NCBI GenBank assembly: GCA_021813155.1
Contig: JAKALK010000011.1
Span: 1-19,803 of the forward strand
From: a bacterium
Lineage (GTDB): Bacteria > Patescibacteriota > Minisyncoccia > UBA6257 > 2-01-FULL-56-20
DNA: 19,803 nt
Reading direction: 5' to 3'
Below, one piece after another: positions 1 through 6,463 of this stretch; within the stretch, counting starts at the first letter, position 1, and each line of letters begins with the position of its first letter. The notes under the pieces are model-generated. The model was not told the origin of the DNA. It saw only the letters and a list, made by a program, of their open reading frames with translations, and made no database searches. A program made the translations under genes and the position numbers.

Positions 1-351
1 TGTTTCAGTGAAAATGGAACCCCGGGCAATATGATGCCTCCTCAAGGAGCTAATTCTCCGAAAGGCACTCAATCACCAGCTGGTATGATGCCGCCGAACA
101 GTCAAATGCCGTCAGCCGGTATGATGCCACCCGGAGATGTACGGCCACCTGAGGGCGGTCAATCCCCTGACGGAACCCCTCCTCCTGGATTTCAAAGTGG
201 CCAGCCTCCAGCTGGTATGATGCCGCCGCCGGGTTTCGCTCCTCCTCCGGGCGAATTCCAAAACGGGACGCCTCCTCCCCAAAGCTCTATTAATAAGCCC
301 TCTCTCCTCGGTGTTATCTTCGCTCCACTTATTAATCTTTTGTCTCAATAG
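1..351 (+). CDS. Met/Pro/Gly-rich repeat protein, C-terminal part
   Basis: The reading frame is open from the first base of the window, so the gene probably begins upstream and only its last 116 codons are visible. An internal ATG at 31 could be a start, but it has no recognisable ribosome binding site and the repeat-like composition continues upstream of it. The product is low-complexity, built of irregular units such as PAGMMPP, PPEGG and TPPPGF, rich in Pro, Gly, Met and Gln, with almost no charged residues. It ends in a short hydrophobic stretch (SLLGVIFAPLINLL). A 21-base exact DNA repeat (76-96 and 208-228) shows recent internal duplication. This composition is typical of extracellular or wall-associated linker segments, but I do not recognise a family. 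A bidirectional terminator follows 20 bases after the stop codon. Confidence 0.6.
   Translation, partial: CFSENGTPGNMMPPQGANSPKGTQSPAGMMPPNSQMPSAGMMPPGDVRPPEGGQSPDGTPPPGFQSGQPPAGMMPPPGFAPPPGEFQNGTPPPQSSINKPSLLGVIFAPLINLLSQ
76..228 (+). repeat. Internal direct repeats in the Pro/Met-rich coding region
   Basis: A 21-base unit encoding the PAGMMPP core occurs exactly at 76-96 and 208-228. A partial copy (GGTATGATGCC) lies near 118-128 and an earlier ATGATGCCTCC lies near 31-41. The units are in frame, so copy-number change would lengthen or shorten the protein without a frameshift. Confidence 0.7.
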
Positions 352-370
352 AAGAACTTTGCGGAACCTA

Positions 371-403
371 TCAAAAAACGCCCGTCTTCTGGGCGTTTTT
401 TGA
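371..403. terminator. Bidirectional intrinsic terminator
   Basis: A 13-bp perfect inverted repeat (371-383 with 391-403) contains the GC core CGCCC/GGGCG around a 7-base loop (GTCTTCT). It is flanked by A6 on the left and T6 on the right, so it has a U-tract in both directions. It lies between the convergent repeat-protein gene (+) and the tRNA-Arg gene (-) and can terminate both. Confidence 0.88.
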
Positions 404-421
404 TAAATACGACACACCCTG

Positions 422-493
422 TGCCTCCGGAGGGAATCGAACCCCCACCTACTGGTTCGAAGCCAGTTATGATATCCATTTCACCACGGAGGC
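422..493 (-). tRNA. tRNA-Arg (anticodon TCG)
   Basis: On the minus strand a full cloverleaf can be drawn. The acceptor stem pairs GCCTCCG with CGGAGGC. A short D-arm contains GTG and CAT around AAATGGATAT. The anticodon stem pairs ACTGG with CCAGT around loop CTTCGAA, giving anticodon TCG (codon CGA). The variable loop is 4 bases, and the T-arm is GGGGG/CCCTC with loop TTCGATT. The discriminator base is A and CCA is not encoded. The gene is transcribed away from the M50 protease gene and ends at the shared terminator 20-50 bases downstream. Confidence 0.93.
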
Positions 494-512
494 TTTAAAT
501 TTCTTGAACTCC

Positions 513-531
513 CACTCTTTAATGAAGAGTG
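513..531. repeat. Short perfect hairpin between the divergent tRNA-Arg and protease genes
   Basis: CACTCTT (513-519) pairs with AAGAGTG (525-531) around the loop TAATG. There is no T-tract on the plus strand, so a terminator is unlikely. It lies just upstream of the tRNA-Arg gene and could be an operator or may be chance. Confidence 0.4.
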
Positions 532-556
532 CTAGAATATGTAAGCCCGAGCTAAT

Positions 557-591
557 AATATTCTTGAAACCCTTGATTTTCAAGAAATATT
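557..591. repeat. Long imperfect palindrome upstream of the M50 protease start
   Basis: AATATTCTTGAAA (557-569) is the near-exact inverse of TTTCAAGAAATATT (578-591), with one extra base and an 8-base centre. It ends seven bases before the protease ATG and overlaps a possible promoter (TTGAAA 564-569, TATTCT 588-593, 18-base spacer). The size and position suit an operator for a dimeric regulator, but no such regulator is visible in the window. Confidence 0.5.
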
Positions 592-597
592 CTAATT

Positions 598-1239
598 ATG
601 ACTAGCTTGCCTTTCATAATCTTCCAATTTCTCACCTTGATCTTCTCCGTCATTATCCACGAGATTTCTCACGGATTTATGGCCGAGCGCTTAGGGGATC
701 AAACTGCCCGGTTTGCTGGTCGCCTTACACTGAATCCCTTGCGGCACATTGATCCTTTTGGCTCTATTATTTTACCTCTTATACTATTTATAACTCACTC
801 TCCAGTTGTTATAGGTTGGGCTAAGCCGGTTCCTTATAATCCATTAAATCTCAGAAAAGATCTAAAATATGGGCCACTCAAAGTTGCCCTAATCGGGCCG
901 ATTTCGAATTTTCTCGTGTTAATCGTGGTTGGTCTCTTCGCTCGATTAGGCGTTGGTTTCTTAAATCCCACGACCATTGGACTTTTAGGATTTGTCGCAC
1001 TCCTTAATGCCTCTCTCGCAATCTTTAATCTGGTTCCCATCCCGCCTTTGGATGGCTCCAAAATTTTGACCGTCCTTTTTCCTCGGTATGCTCTGGCTAT
1101 AGAAAGAACAGGGCTCTATGGTATTTTCCTGGTTTTTGTTTTCCTCTATCTTTTTTCAAACATTCTTTTTCTTATCATCGCTCGAGTCTTTTTCTTTGTC
1201 GTAGGGCCTAATGTTTTTCTGGCTACCCTTGGAACCTAA
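598..1239 (+). CDS. M50 family (site-2 protease) membrane metallopeptidase
   Basis: This is a 213-residue intramembrane zinc protease of the compact M50 type without PDZ domain. The zinc-binding HEISH motif (H21, E22, H25) lies in the first hydrophobic helix. The second family motif, NLVPIPPLDG, is at about 144-153 and D152 is the likely third metal ligand. Further hydrophobic segments occur at about 57-72, 95-118, 128-146 and 174-203, giving a polytopic membrane protein. The family cleaves transmembrane helices, often of anti-sigma factors or signal peptides; the substrate here is unknown. The ATG at 598 has no Shine-Dalgarno sequence. A -10-like TATTCT (588-593) lies only four bases upstream, so the mRNA may be leaderless. 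The gene ends just before the rpsL promoter and is a separate transcription unit. Confidence 0.9.
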   Translation: MTSLPFIIFQFLTLIFSVIIHEISHGFMAERLGDQTARFAGRLTLNPLRHIDPFGSIILPLILFITHSPVVIGWAKPVPYNPLNLRKDLKYGPLKVALIGPISNFLVLIVVGLFARLGVGFLNPTTIGLLGFVALLNASLAIFNLVPIPPLDGSKILTVLFPRYALAIERTGLYGIFLVFVFLYLFSNILFLIIARVFFFVVGPNVFLATLGT

Positions 1240-1245
1240 TTACGT

Positions 1246-1274
1246 TTGACATTTTTCTATTGTTTTTTTAACAT
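1246..1274 (+). promoter_or_regulatory. Promoter of the str operon (rpsL-rpsG-fusA)
   Basis: A consensus -35 TTGACA (1246-1251), a 17-base spacer and -10 TAACAT (1269-1274) predict a transcription start near 1281. This leaves a leader of about 70 bases before rpsL. The -35 begins six bases after the protease stop codon. Confidence 0.78.
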
Positions 1275-1308
1275 TTACTCAATGTCCTAAATTGCAGCTG
1301 AAAAAGTT

Positions 1309-1343
1309 GTTCTAGAACTGCCCAGAGGACAGTTCATTTTTTT
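1309..1343 (+). promoter_or_regulatory. Terminator-like hairpin and competing palindrome in the rpsL leader (possible attenuator)
   Basis: GAACTGCCC (1315-1323) can pair with GGACAGTTC (1327-1335), leaving one C-A mismatch and a 3-base loop. An A and seven T (1337-1343) follow, and the rpsL ATG is at 1352. The left arm overlaps the perfect palindrome GTTCTAGAAC (1309-1318), which would be an alternative, mutually exclusive fold. A two-codon ORF (ATG TCC TAA, 1282-1290) sits at the predicted RNA 5' end. The attenuator function is inferred; the T-rich tract could instead aid ribosome binding. Confidence 0.45.
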
Positions 1344-1351
1344 ACTTATAT

Positions 1352-1765
1352 ATGCCCACTATTCATCAGTTAATAAAGAAAGGCAGGCAATCCCTAAAAG
1401 CCAAGAGTAAATCGCCGGCCCTATCTTATTATTTTAATACACTCAAGAATCAACCAGTTGATTCCAGTTCTCCTTTCAAGAGGGGAGTTTGCTTAAAAGT
1501 TTTTACAACCACACCCAAAAAACCTAATTCCGCCCTAAGAAAAGTTTGCCGAGTAAGACTTACTAATGGTTCCGAGGTTACTGCCTATATTCCAGGAGAG
1601 GGTCATAATCTTCAAGAGCATTCGGTTGTAGTCATCCGTGGTGGTCGCGTTAAGGACTTGCCGGGTGTTCGTTATCACGTTGTAAGGGGCATTCTTGATA
1701 CTACTGGCGTTGAGGGCAGAAAACAGCAGCGTTCTAAATACGGCGCGAAAAAAGCTAAAAAGTAA
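1352..1765 (+). CDS. rpsL: 30S ribosomal protein S12 (uS12)
   Basis: This is the 137-residue decoding-centre protein of the small subunit. The universal [13 protein letters not shown] block is at 52-64, and K57 corresponds to E. coli K43, the streptomycin-sensitivity lysine. The [11 protein letters not shown] loop is at 97-107, with K101 and D102 matching E. coli K88 and D89. Relative to E. coli there are about 13 extra residues between PAL and KRG (about 25-42). This longer form is known from Firmicutes S12, so it is not novel. The sequence predicts streptomycin sensitivity at position 43. It is the first gene of the str operon, starts at an ATG with a T-rich upstream region and no Shine-Dalgarno, and is separated from rpsG by two bases. 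Confidence 0.98.
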   Translation: MPTIHQLIKKGRQSLKAKSKSPALSYYFNTLKNQPVDSSSPFKRGVCLKVFTTTPKKPNSALRKVCRVRLTNGSEVTAYIPGEGHNLQEHSVVVIRGGRVKDLPGVRYHVVRGILDTTGVEGRKQQRSKYGAKKAKK

Positions 1766-1767
1766 TC

Positions 1768-2250
1768 ATGAGAAAGAAAAGAGTTTACAAAAAATATCAC
1801 AAACCTGATCACATTTATAGCCGCGTCGATTTAGGGCGCTTTATCAACTACCTAATGGAAGAAGGCAAGAAAACCGTTGCCGAGAAGGTTTTCTATGCCG
1901 CCTTTGACGAAATAAAAAAAGAAACCCATCAAGATCCACTCGCTGTTTTTGAAAAGGCCCTCACTAATGCCTCTCCGCTTTTAGAGGTAGTCTCTCGTCG
2001 GGTTGGTGGAGCCAATTACCAAGTTCCCCAAGAAGTTACTCCCGAGAGGCGTTTTATACTAGCAACGCGATGGATTATTGCCGCCGCCAAATCTAAAAAG
2101 GGCATCCCGATGGCTAAACGGCTTGCCGGCGAACTTATTGCTGCCTCTAAGAATGAAGGCGCCGCTATAAAGAAAAAACAAGATACCCACAGGATGGCCG
2201 AAGCTAATCGAGCTTTCGCCCACTTTGCCGCAAGAACCACAAATAGGTAA
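1768..2250 (+). CDS. rpsG: 30S ribosomal protein S7 (uS7)
   Basis: This 160-residue protein starts assembly of the 30S head by binding the 3' domain of 16S rRNA, and it lines the E-site. The N-terminal [10 protein letters not shown] arm and the central block [16 protein letters not shown] (about 86-101) are characteristic of the family, as is the C-terminal basic segment with [13 protein letters not shown]. Length is normal for bacteria. It begins two bases after rpsL, so the two are probably translationally coupled. In E. coli S7 represses the str operon by binding its own mRNA; I see no equivalent intergenic target here because the rpsL-rpsG gap is only two bases, so any autoregulation would have to act elsewhere, for example on the rpsL leader. 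Confidence 0.98.
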   Translation: MRKKRVYKKYHKPDHIYSRVDLGRFINYLMEEGKKTVAEKVFYAAFDEIKKETHQDPLAVFEKALTNASPLLEVVSRRVGGANYQVPQEVTPERRFILATRWIIAAAKSKKGIPMAKRLAGELIAASKNEGAAIKKKQDTHRMAEANRAFAHFAARTTNR

Positions 2251-2270
2251 TTCCAGACGATATCCGTTTA

Positions 2271-2276
2271 GAGGAG
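2271..2276 (+). promoter_or_regulatory. Strong Shine-Dalgarno of fusA
   Basis: GAGGAG lies nine bases upstream of the fusA ATG (2286). It is the only strong, well-placed Shine-Dalgarno I could find among the gene starts of this window. It supports the chosen start. Confidence 0.8.
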
Positions 2277-2285
2277 TTAAATTTT

Positions 2286-4391
2286 ATGTCCCGACAATAT
2301 CCCATCGAAAAAATCAGAAATATCGGTATTATCGCCCACATTGATGCGGGCAAAACCACAGTCTCTGAACGCGTTCTTTTCTACACTGGCGTATCCCACA
2401 AGATAGGAGAAGTCCACGAGGGCACCACGGTGATGGACTGGATGGAACAAGAGCGGGAAAGGGGAATCACCATTACTTCTGCCGCCACCACTGCCTTCTG
2501 GATCCCCAGTTATGAGAAAGGAAATAAAAACTATGAGCACCGGATCAACTTAATTGATACTCCCGGTCATATCGATTTCACAGTCGAGGTTAAGCGATCG
2601 TTAAGGGTCTTAGACGGAGCTGTAGTTGTTTTTGATGGCGTTGCTGGCGTAGAGCCTCAATCTGAAACCAACTGGCATTACGCTGATGAATATTGCGTTC
2701 CCAGAATTTGTTTTATTAACAAACTTGATCGGATGGGAGCTAGCTTTGAGAATAGCTTTAATTCTATCCTTGAAAGACTAACTAAAAACGCCGTAGCTCT
2801 CCAGCTGCCCATTGGAGCCGAAGCTAATTTTTCCGGCGTTATCGATCTTCTAAATCAAAAAGCTTTTGAATTCCACGGCGATCACGGTGAGCGCCTAGTT
2901 GAAATTCCTATTCCCGAAAAAGAAAAAACTCAAGCTGAGTCAATGAGGCATCATTTGATTGAAAGAATTGTTGAAAACGACGATGCCCTTATGCACCAAT
3001 ATCTCGAAGGAAAAGAAATTTCTTTGCTAGATTTAAAAAGAGTTCTGCGCCAAGCCACAATCAATAATAAAATCACTCCCGTTTTTTGCGGGTCTGCTCT
3101 TAAAAACAAAGGTGTCCAATTGGTTTTGGATGCCGTTATCGATTACCTGCCTTCACCTCTCGACCTTCCTCCTGTTAAAGGCATTAACTCAAAAACAAGC
3201 GAAGAAATTCATCGTCATCCTAAAGATGAGGAGCCTTTTACTGCCCTAGCCTTCAAAATTGCTGCCGATCCATATGTTGGCAGTCTAACGTATTTCAGAA
3301 ACTACGCTGGAGTTTTAAAGCGAGGTTCCTATGTTTTAAATTCGACGAAAGGAGAACAAGAAAGAATCGGCCGAATTGTCCGCATGCACGCAAACCAAAG
3401 AGAAGAAGTTGAAGAAGTTTTCGCCGGTGAAATTGCCGCCATTGTCGGCCTCAAGAATACCACTACCGGAGACACGCTTTGTTCTCCTGATGCTCCTATA
3501 ATTCTTGAGAAGATTACCTTCCCCGAGCCGGTCATTGGTGTTCGCATCGAGCCGAAAACTAAGGCTGACCAAGAAAAAATGGGCGTTGCTCTCCGGCGTT
3601 TAGCCGAAGAAGACCCCACTTTTCGAGTGTCAGGCGATCAGGAAACTGGCGAAACTATCATCTCTGGCATGGGAGAACTTCATTTAGAAATTATTGTCGA
3701 TCGCATGAAGCGCGAGTTCAGCGTTGAAGCTAACGTCGGAAGACCTCAAGTTGCCTACAAAGAAACCATAACTGGTTCCGCCGAAGCCGAAGGAAAATAT
3801 ATTCGCCAGTCTGGTGGTCGAGGGCAGTACGGACATGTTTGGCTAAAAGTTGCTCCTCTTGAGAGGGGTAGTGGCTTTGTTTTTGTTGACGCCATTAAAG
3901 GAGGGGATATTCCTAAAGAATTTATTCCTGCGGTTGAAAAGGGAATTAAGGAGGCTATGGACAAAGGAGTAGTTGCGCACTATCCAGTCATTGACGCCGA
4001 AGTCACTCTTTTCGACGGTTCTTTTCATGAAGTTGACTCCTCTGAAGCCGCTTTTAAGATTGCTGGCTCGATTGCGTTTCAAGAAGCAGCCAAACTAGCT
4101 AAACCAGTTATCCTTGAACCTATTATGAAAACCCAAGTCATCATCCCAGCCCAATTTTTAGGAGAAGTTACCGGCAATTTAAATTCCAGACGCGGTAAAA
4201 TTGATAGTATTACTGATCGAGCTAATACGAAAGTTATCGATGTCAAAGTCCCACTCTCTGAAATGTTTGGCTACGCTACCGAACTTAGGTCAATGACGCA
4301 GGGAAGAGGTTCTTTCACAATGGAGTTTTCAAACTATGAACCAGTTCCTAAAAACATCGAACAACTCATCGTCGAAGGAAAGAAAAAATAA
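2286..4391 (+). CDS. fusA: Translation elongation factor G
   Basis: This 701-residue GTPase drives tRNA-mRNA translocation and, with RRF, ribosome recycling. The G1 loop AHIDAGKT is at 17-24, the switch 1 region with RGITITSAA at about 59-67, G3 DTPGH at 91-95 and G4 NKLD at 145-148. All five usual domains are present by length and order. Domain IV carries the [11 protein letters not shown] block and the C-terminal domain V contains the expected SMTQGRG segment near the end. Both length and motifs match canonical bacterial EF-G rather than a resistance paralogue. It lies 35 bases downstream of rpsG, has the best ribosome binding site of the window, and ends the str transcription unit before a new promoter. 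Confidence 0.98.
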   Translation: MSRQYPIEKIRNIGIIAHIDAGKTTVSERVLFYTGVSHKIGEVHEGTTVMDWMEQERERGITITSAATTAFWIPSYEKGNKNYEHRINLIDTPGHIDFTVEVKRSLRVLDGAVVVFDGVAGVEPQSETNWHYADEYCVPRICFINKLDRMGASFENSFNSILERLTKNAVALQLPIGAEANFSGVIDLLNQKAFEFHGDHGERLVEIPIPEKEKTQAESMRHHLIERIVENDDALMHQYLEGKEISLLDLKRVLRQATINNKITPVFCGSALKNKGVQLVLDAVIDYLPSPLDLPPVKGINSKTSEEIHRHPKDEEPFTALAFKIAADPYVGSLTYFRNYAGVLKRGSYVLNSTKGEQERIGRIVRMHANQREEVEEVFAGEIAAIVGLKNTTTGDTLCSPDAPIILEKITFPEPVIGVRIEPKTKADQEKMGVALRRLAEEDPTFRVSGDQETGETIISGMGELHLEIIVDRMKREFSVEANVGRPQVAYKETITGSAEAEGKYIRQSGGRGQYGHVWLKVAPLERGSGFVFVDAIKGGDIPKEFIPAVEKGIKEAMDKGVVAHYPVIDAEVTLFDGSFHEVDSSEAAFKIAGSIAFQEAAKLAKPVILEPIMKTQVIIPAQFLGEVTGNLNSRRGKIDSITDRANTKVIDVKVPLSEMFGYATELRSMTQGRGSFTMEFSNYEPVPKNIEQLIVEGKKK

Positions 4392-4427
4392 CATTATTTC
4401 TTTTGTAATTGTTCGCTACTGTAAGGA

Positions 4428-4455
4428 TTGACACAAAAAAGAAAAAGTCTATAAT
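4428..4455 (+). promoter_or_regulatory. Promoter of tuf-rpsJ
   Basis: A perfect -35 TTGACA (4428-4433) and a perfect -10 TATAAT (4450-4455) are separated by 16 bases. Transcription should start near 4462, giving a leader of about 117 bases before tuf. This is the best promoter match in the window and fits the very high expression usual for EF-Tu. Readthrough from fusA remains possible, as no terminator is visible between 4392 and 4427. Confidence 0.85.
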
Positions 4456-4512
4456 AACAAATTGTCGTTAAATCAAACATAAAGTCGAAGAAAAAATTTA
4501 AGCAACTTTGGA

Positions 4513-4552
4513 TTCTGGGTTTTAGTCTAAGGGAAATAACAAAAACCCAGAA
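4513..4552 (+). promoter_or_regulatory. Stable hairpin in the tuf leader
   Basis: TTCTGGGTTTT (4513-4523) and AAAACCCAGAA (4542-4552) are perfect inverse complements and can form an 11-bp stem with an 18-base loop. There is no T-tract after it, so it is not an intrinsic terminator. It lies 26 bases before the tuf ATG in an A-rich region and could stabilise the abundant mRNA or be a binding site for a regulator. No known RNA family is recognised. Confidence 0.6.
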
Positions 4553-4578
4553 ACCAAAAACATAAATAAAATAAAAAC

Positions 4579-5775
4579 ATGGCAAAAGAAACATTTGATC
4601 GTTCCAAGCCTCACGTAAACGTCGGTACTATTGGTCACGTTGACCACGGTAAAACCACTCTGACTGCAGCCATCACCCACATTCTTTTTATGAAGGGTTT
4701 GGCAAAAAAAGAAGAGGGAGTTGATCAGATTGACAACGCTCCCGAAGAAAAAGCTCGAGGGATTACCATCGCTCTTCACCACTCAGAATACGAATCTGAA
4801 AAACGTCATTATGCTCACATTGATGCTCCTGGGCACGCCGACTACATTAAAAACATGATCACCGGCGCAGCCCAAATGGATGGCGCTATTTTAGTTGTTG
4901 CTGCTACTGACGGGCCGATGCCTCAGACTCGCGAGCACATTCTTTTAGCTTATCAAGTAGGCGTACCCCGAATCATTGTGTTTTTAAACAAAGTTGATCA
5001 AGTTGATGACCCAGAGCTTGTTGATCTTGTCGAGTCCGAAGTTCGCGAACTTCTCAAGAAATATAATTTCGACGGCGACGCTACACCGGTTATCAGAGGT
5101 TCCGCTCTTAAGGCTTTAAATGCTAAGTCGGTCGATGATCCTGATGCAAAGCCAATTCTCGATTTAGTAAAAGCGCTCGACGAATATATTCCTCAGCCTG
5201 TTCGCGATCTTGATAAGCCATTCTTGATGCCTATTGAGGATATTTTCTCAATCGAAGGCCGGGGAACAGTTGTTACTGGCAGGGCTGAAAGAGGGAAAAT
5301 CAAGGTAAATGAAGAAGTTGAAATTGTTGGTTTGAAGGCCACTCAGAAAACAGTAGTCACCGGCATCGAGATGTTTAATAAGCTTCTTGATGAGGGTCAG
5401 GCTGGCGACAATGTTGGTATCTTACTTCGCGGATTGAAAAAAGAAGACGTGGAGCGCGGTCAAGTAGTCGCAAAGCCAGGCAGTATTACTCCTCATACTG
5501 ATTTCGACGCCGAAGTTTATGTCTTAAGTAAAGAAGAAGGTGGCCGTCACACTCCATTCTTTAAAGGATATAAGCCTCAATTCTATATTCGAACTACAGA
5601 CGTTACTGGTGAAGTTACTTTGCCGGAAGGCACCGAAATGGTTATGCCCGGCGATACGGTAAAAATCGGAGTTAAGCTTATCGCGCCGGTAGCTCTTGAA
5701 GAGAAACAAAGATTTGCTATTCGTGAAGGAGGCAAGACTGTTGGAGCTGGTGTTGTTACTAAGATTAGTAAGTAA
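4579..5775 (+). CDS. tuf: Translation elongation factor Tu
   Basis: This 398-residue GTPase delivers aminoacyl-tRNA to the ribosomal A-site. G1 GHVDHGKT is at 19-26, the effector region KARGITI at 58-64, G3 DAPGH at 82-86 (E. coli has DCPGH) with the catalytic histidine at 86, and G4 NKVD at 137-140. Domains 2 and 3 are complete, including [11 protein letters not shown] and the C-terminal [12 protein letters not shown]. Length is typical. It has its own strong promoter and a leader with a hairpin, and the start codon lies in an A-rich context without Shine-Dalgarno. It is followed at 40 bases by rpsJ with no terminator, so the two should share a transcript. Confidence 0.98.
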   Translation: MAKETFDRSKPHVNVGTIGHVDHGKTTLTAAITHILFMKGLAKKEEGVDQIDNAPEEKARGITIALHHSEYESEKRHYAHIDAPGHADYIKNMITGAAQMDGAILVVAATDGPMPQTREHILLAYQVGVPRIIVFLNKVDQVDDPELVDLVESEVRELLKKYNFDGDATPVIRGSALKALNAKSVDDPDAKPILDLVKALDEYIPQPVRDLDKPFLMPIEDIFSIEGRGTVVTGRAERGKIKVNEEVEIVGLKATQKTVVTGIEMFNKLLDEGQAGDNVGILLRGLKKEDVERGQVVAKPGSITPHTDFDAEVYVLSKEEGGRHTPFFKGYKPQFYIRTTDVTGEVTLPEGTEMVMPGDTVKIGVKLIAPVALEEKQRFAIREGGKTVGAGVVTKISK

Positions 5776-5815
5776 ACTCGATTTATCTTTAGCTCTTTAA
5801 CTCTTTAACCAAGGC

Positions 5816-6148
5816 ATGCCTAAGAAAAAAGAAAACGACTTAATCCAGAAACTCAGATTAAGAATTCGCGGTTACGACCACAAGTTAGTGGATAATTCTG
5901 TTCGCCAGATTATTGAAAACGCAACCCGCCAAGATGCTAAGGTTATCGGCCCTATCCCTTTACCTACCGAAACTAAAAAATACACAGTGAATCGCTCAAC
6001 CTTTGTTCACAAAGATTCTAGGGAACAGTTTGAACTTCGTATTCACAAACGTATGGTTGATATCTTGAACCCTAGCCAGAAGATTATTGAATCGTTAAGC
6101 AATCTAAATCTTCCCGCCGGCATCGATATAGAGATCAAAATGATCTAG
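5816..6148 (+). CDS. rpsJ: 30S ribosomal protein S10 (uS10)
   Basis: This 110-residue protein of the 30S head is also, in many bacteria, the partner of NusB in antitermination. The family signature is present: RLRIRGYDHKLVD near the N terminus, GPIPLPTETKKYTVNRS at about 45-61, and the EQFELRIHKRMVDI segment that follows. It is about eight residues longer than E. coli S10 because of the N-terminal MPKKKEND extension. The ATG at 5816 follows a weak AAGG. In most genomes rpsJ opens the S10 operon directly before rplC. Here it is grouped with tuf and separated from rplC by 315 bases containing a terminator-like hairpin and a new promoter. Confidence 0.97.
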   Translation: MPKKKENDLIQKLRLRIRGYDHKLVDNSVRQIIENATRQDAKVIGPIPLPTETKKYTVNRSTFVHKDSREQFELRIHKRMVDILNPSQKIIESLSNLNLPAGIDIEIKMI

Positions 6149-6191
6149 CTGGGCCAGCCCTTTTTCCAGGAATTTTAATAGCTTCCTCATC

Positions 6192-6219
6192 CCTAAAACC
6201 CCTAAAAAGGGGTTTTAGG
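6192..6219 (+). terminator. Probable terminator after rpsJ
   Basis: CCTAAAACCCC (6192-6202) and GGGGTTTTAGG (6209-6219) form a perfect 11-bp stem with the loop TAAAAA. The following CTTTC is a poor U-tract, so efficiency is uncertain. Its place 43 bases after the rpsJ stop and just before a new promoter supports a terminator role. A smaller GGGCCAGCCC followed by T5 (6151-6165) lies just upstream. Confidence 0.6.
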
Positions 6220-6237
6220 CTTTCTGGCCCTTTCCCC

Positions 6238-6267
6238 TAGACAAAACCTTGGTTTGTAGTGTAGAAT
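6238..6267 (+). promoter_or_regulatory. Promoter of the rplC-secY cluster
   Basis: TAGACA (6238-6243) and TAGAAT (6262-6267) are separated by 18 bases, predicting a start near 6274 and a leader of about 190 bases before rplC. The match is weaker than at tuf. Its position, between a terminator-like hairpin and a structured leader whose outer helix begins five bases after the predicted start, supports it. Confidence 0.6.
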
Positions 6268-6273
6268 AAGCAC

Positions 6274-6463
6274 CAAGGTTTTAGCGGCTAAGACCCATGC
6301 CCCGAGAGGGAATTGTGAAGTTGGCGGACAAAAAATCTATGTTTGTTCCAAAAACTTTCAAAATACCTGTAAGTACACCGTAGACTTTGAGTTGCTCAAA
6401 GGCGCATGGTTTCTAAGTTGTCCCGCTAAAATAGGCAGGACATTTTTTTAATTCATTCCGCCC
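6274..6463 (+). ncRNA. Structured leader RNA of rplC with attenuator-like end
   Basis: This is the main non-coding stretch of the window. TTTTAGCGG (6279-6287) is a perfect 9-bp complement of CCGCTAAAA (6423-6431) and would close the whole leader. Nested inside are CCATGC (6295-6300) with GCATGG (6404-6409), CCC-GAGA-GGG (6301-6310, a GNRA tetraloop), GGACAAA (6326-6332) with TTTGTTCC (6342-6349, one bulge), and a perfect 7-bp hairpin CTTTGAG-TTG-CTCAAAG (6385-6401). The right strand of the outer helix overlaps TGTCCCGC (6419-6426), which can instead pair with GCAGGACA (6435-6442) with one mismatch, followed by seven T (6443-6449). The two folds exclude each other, as in attenuators. I match it to no RNA family I know. 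A ligand or a ribosomal protein such as L4 could be the effector; this is inference. Confidence 0.5.

Noticed and set aside
112..417. Minus-strand open frame of 101 codons opposite the repeat-protein gene
   Set aside because: Arg-rich composition results from reading the Pro/Gly-rich gene backwards, and it runs through the terminator. No support for a gene.
1424..1478. About 13-residue insertion in S12 between PAL and KRG
   Set aside because: The same longer form is known from Firmicutes S12 (for example Bacillus), so it is an established variant rather than a new feature.
4392..4427. A terminator between fusA and tuf
   Set aside because: No stem with T-tract is visible. The tuf promoter is clear, but readthrough from fusA cannot be excluded.
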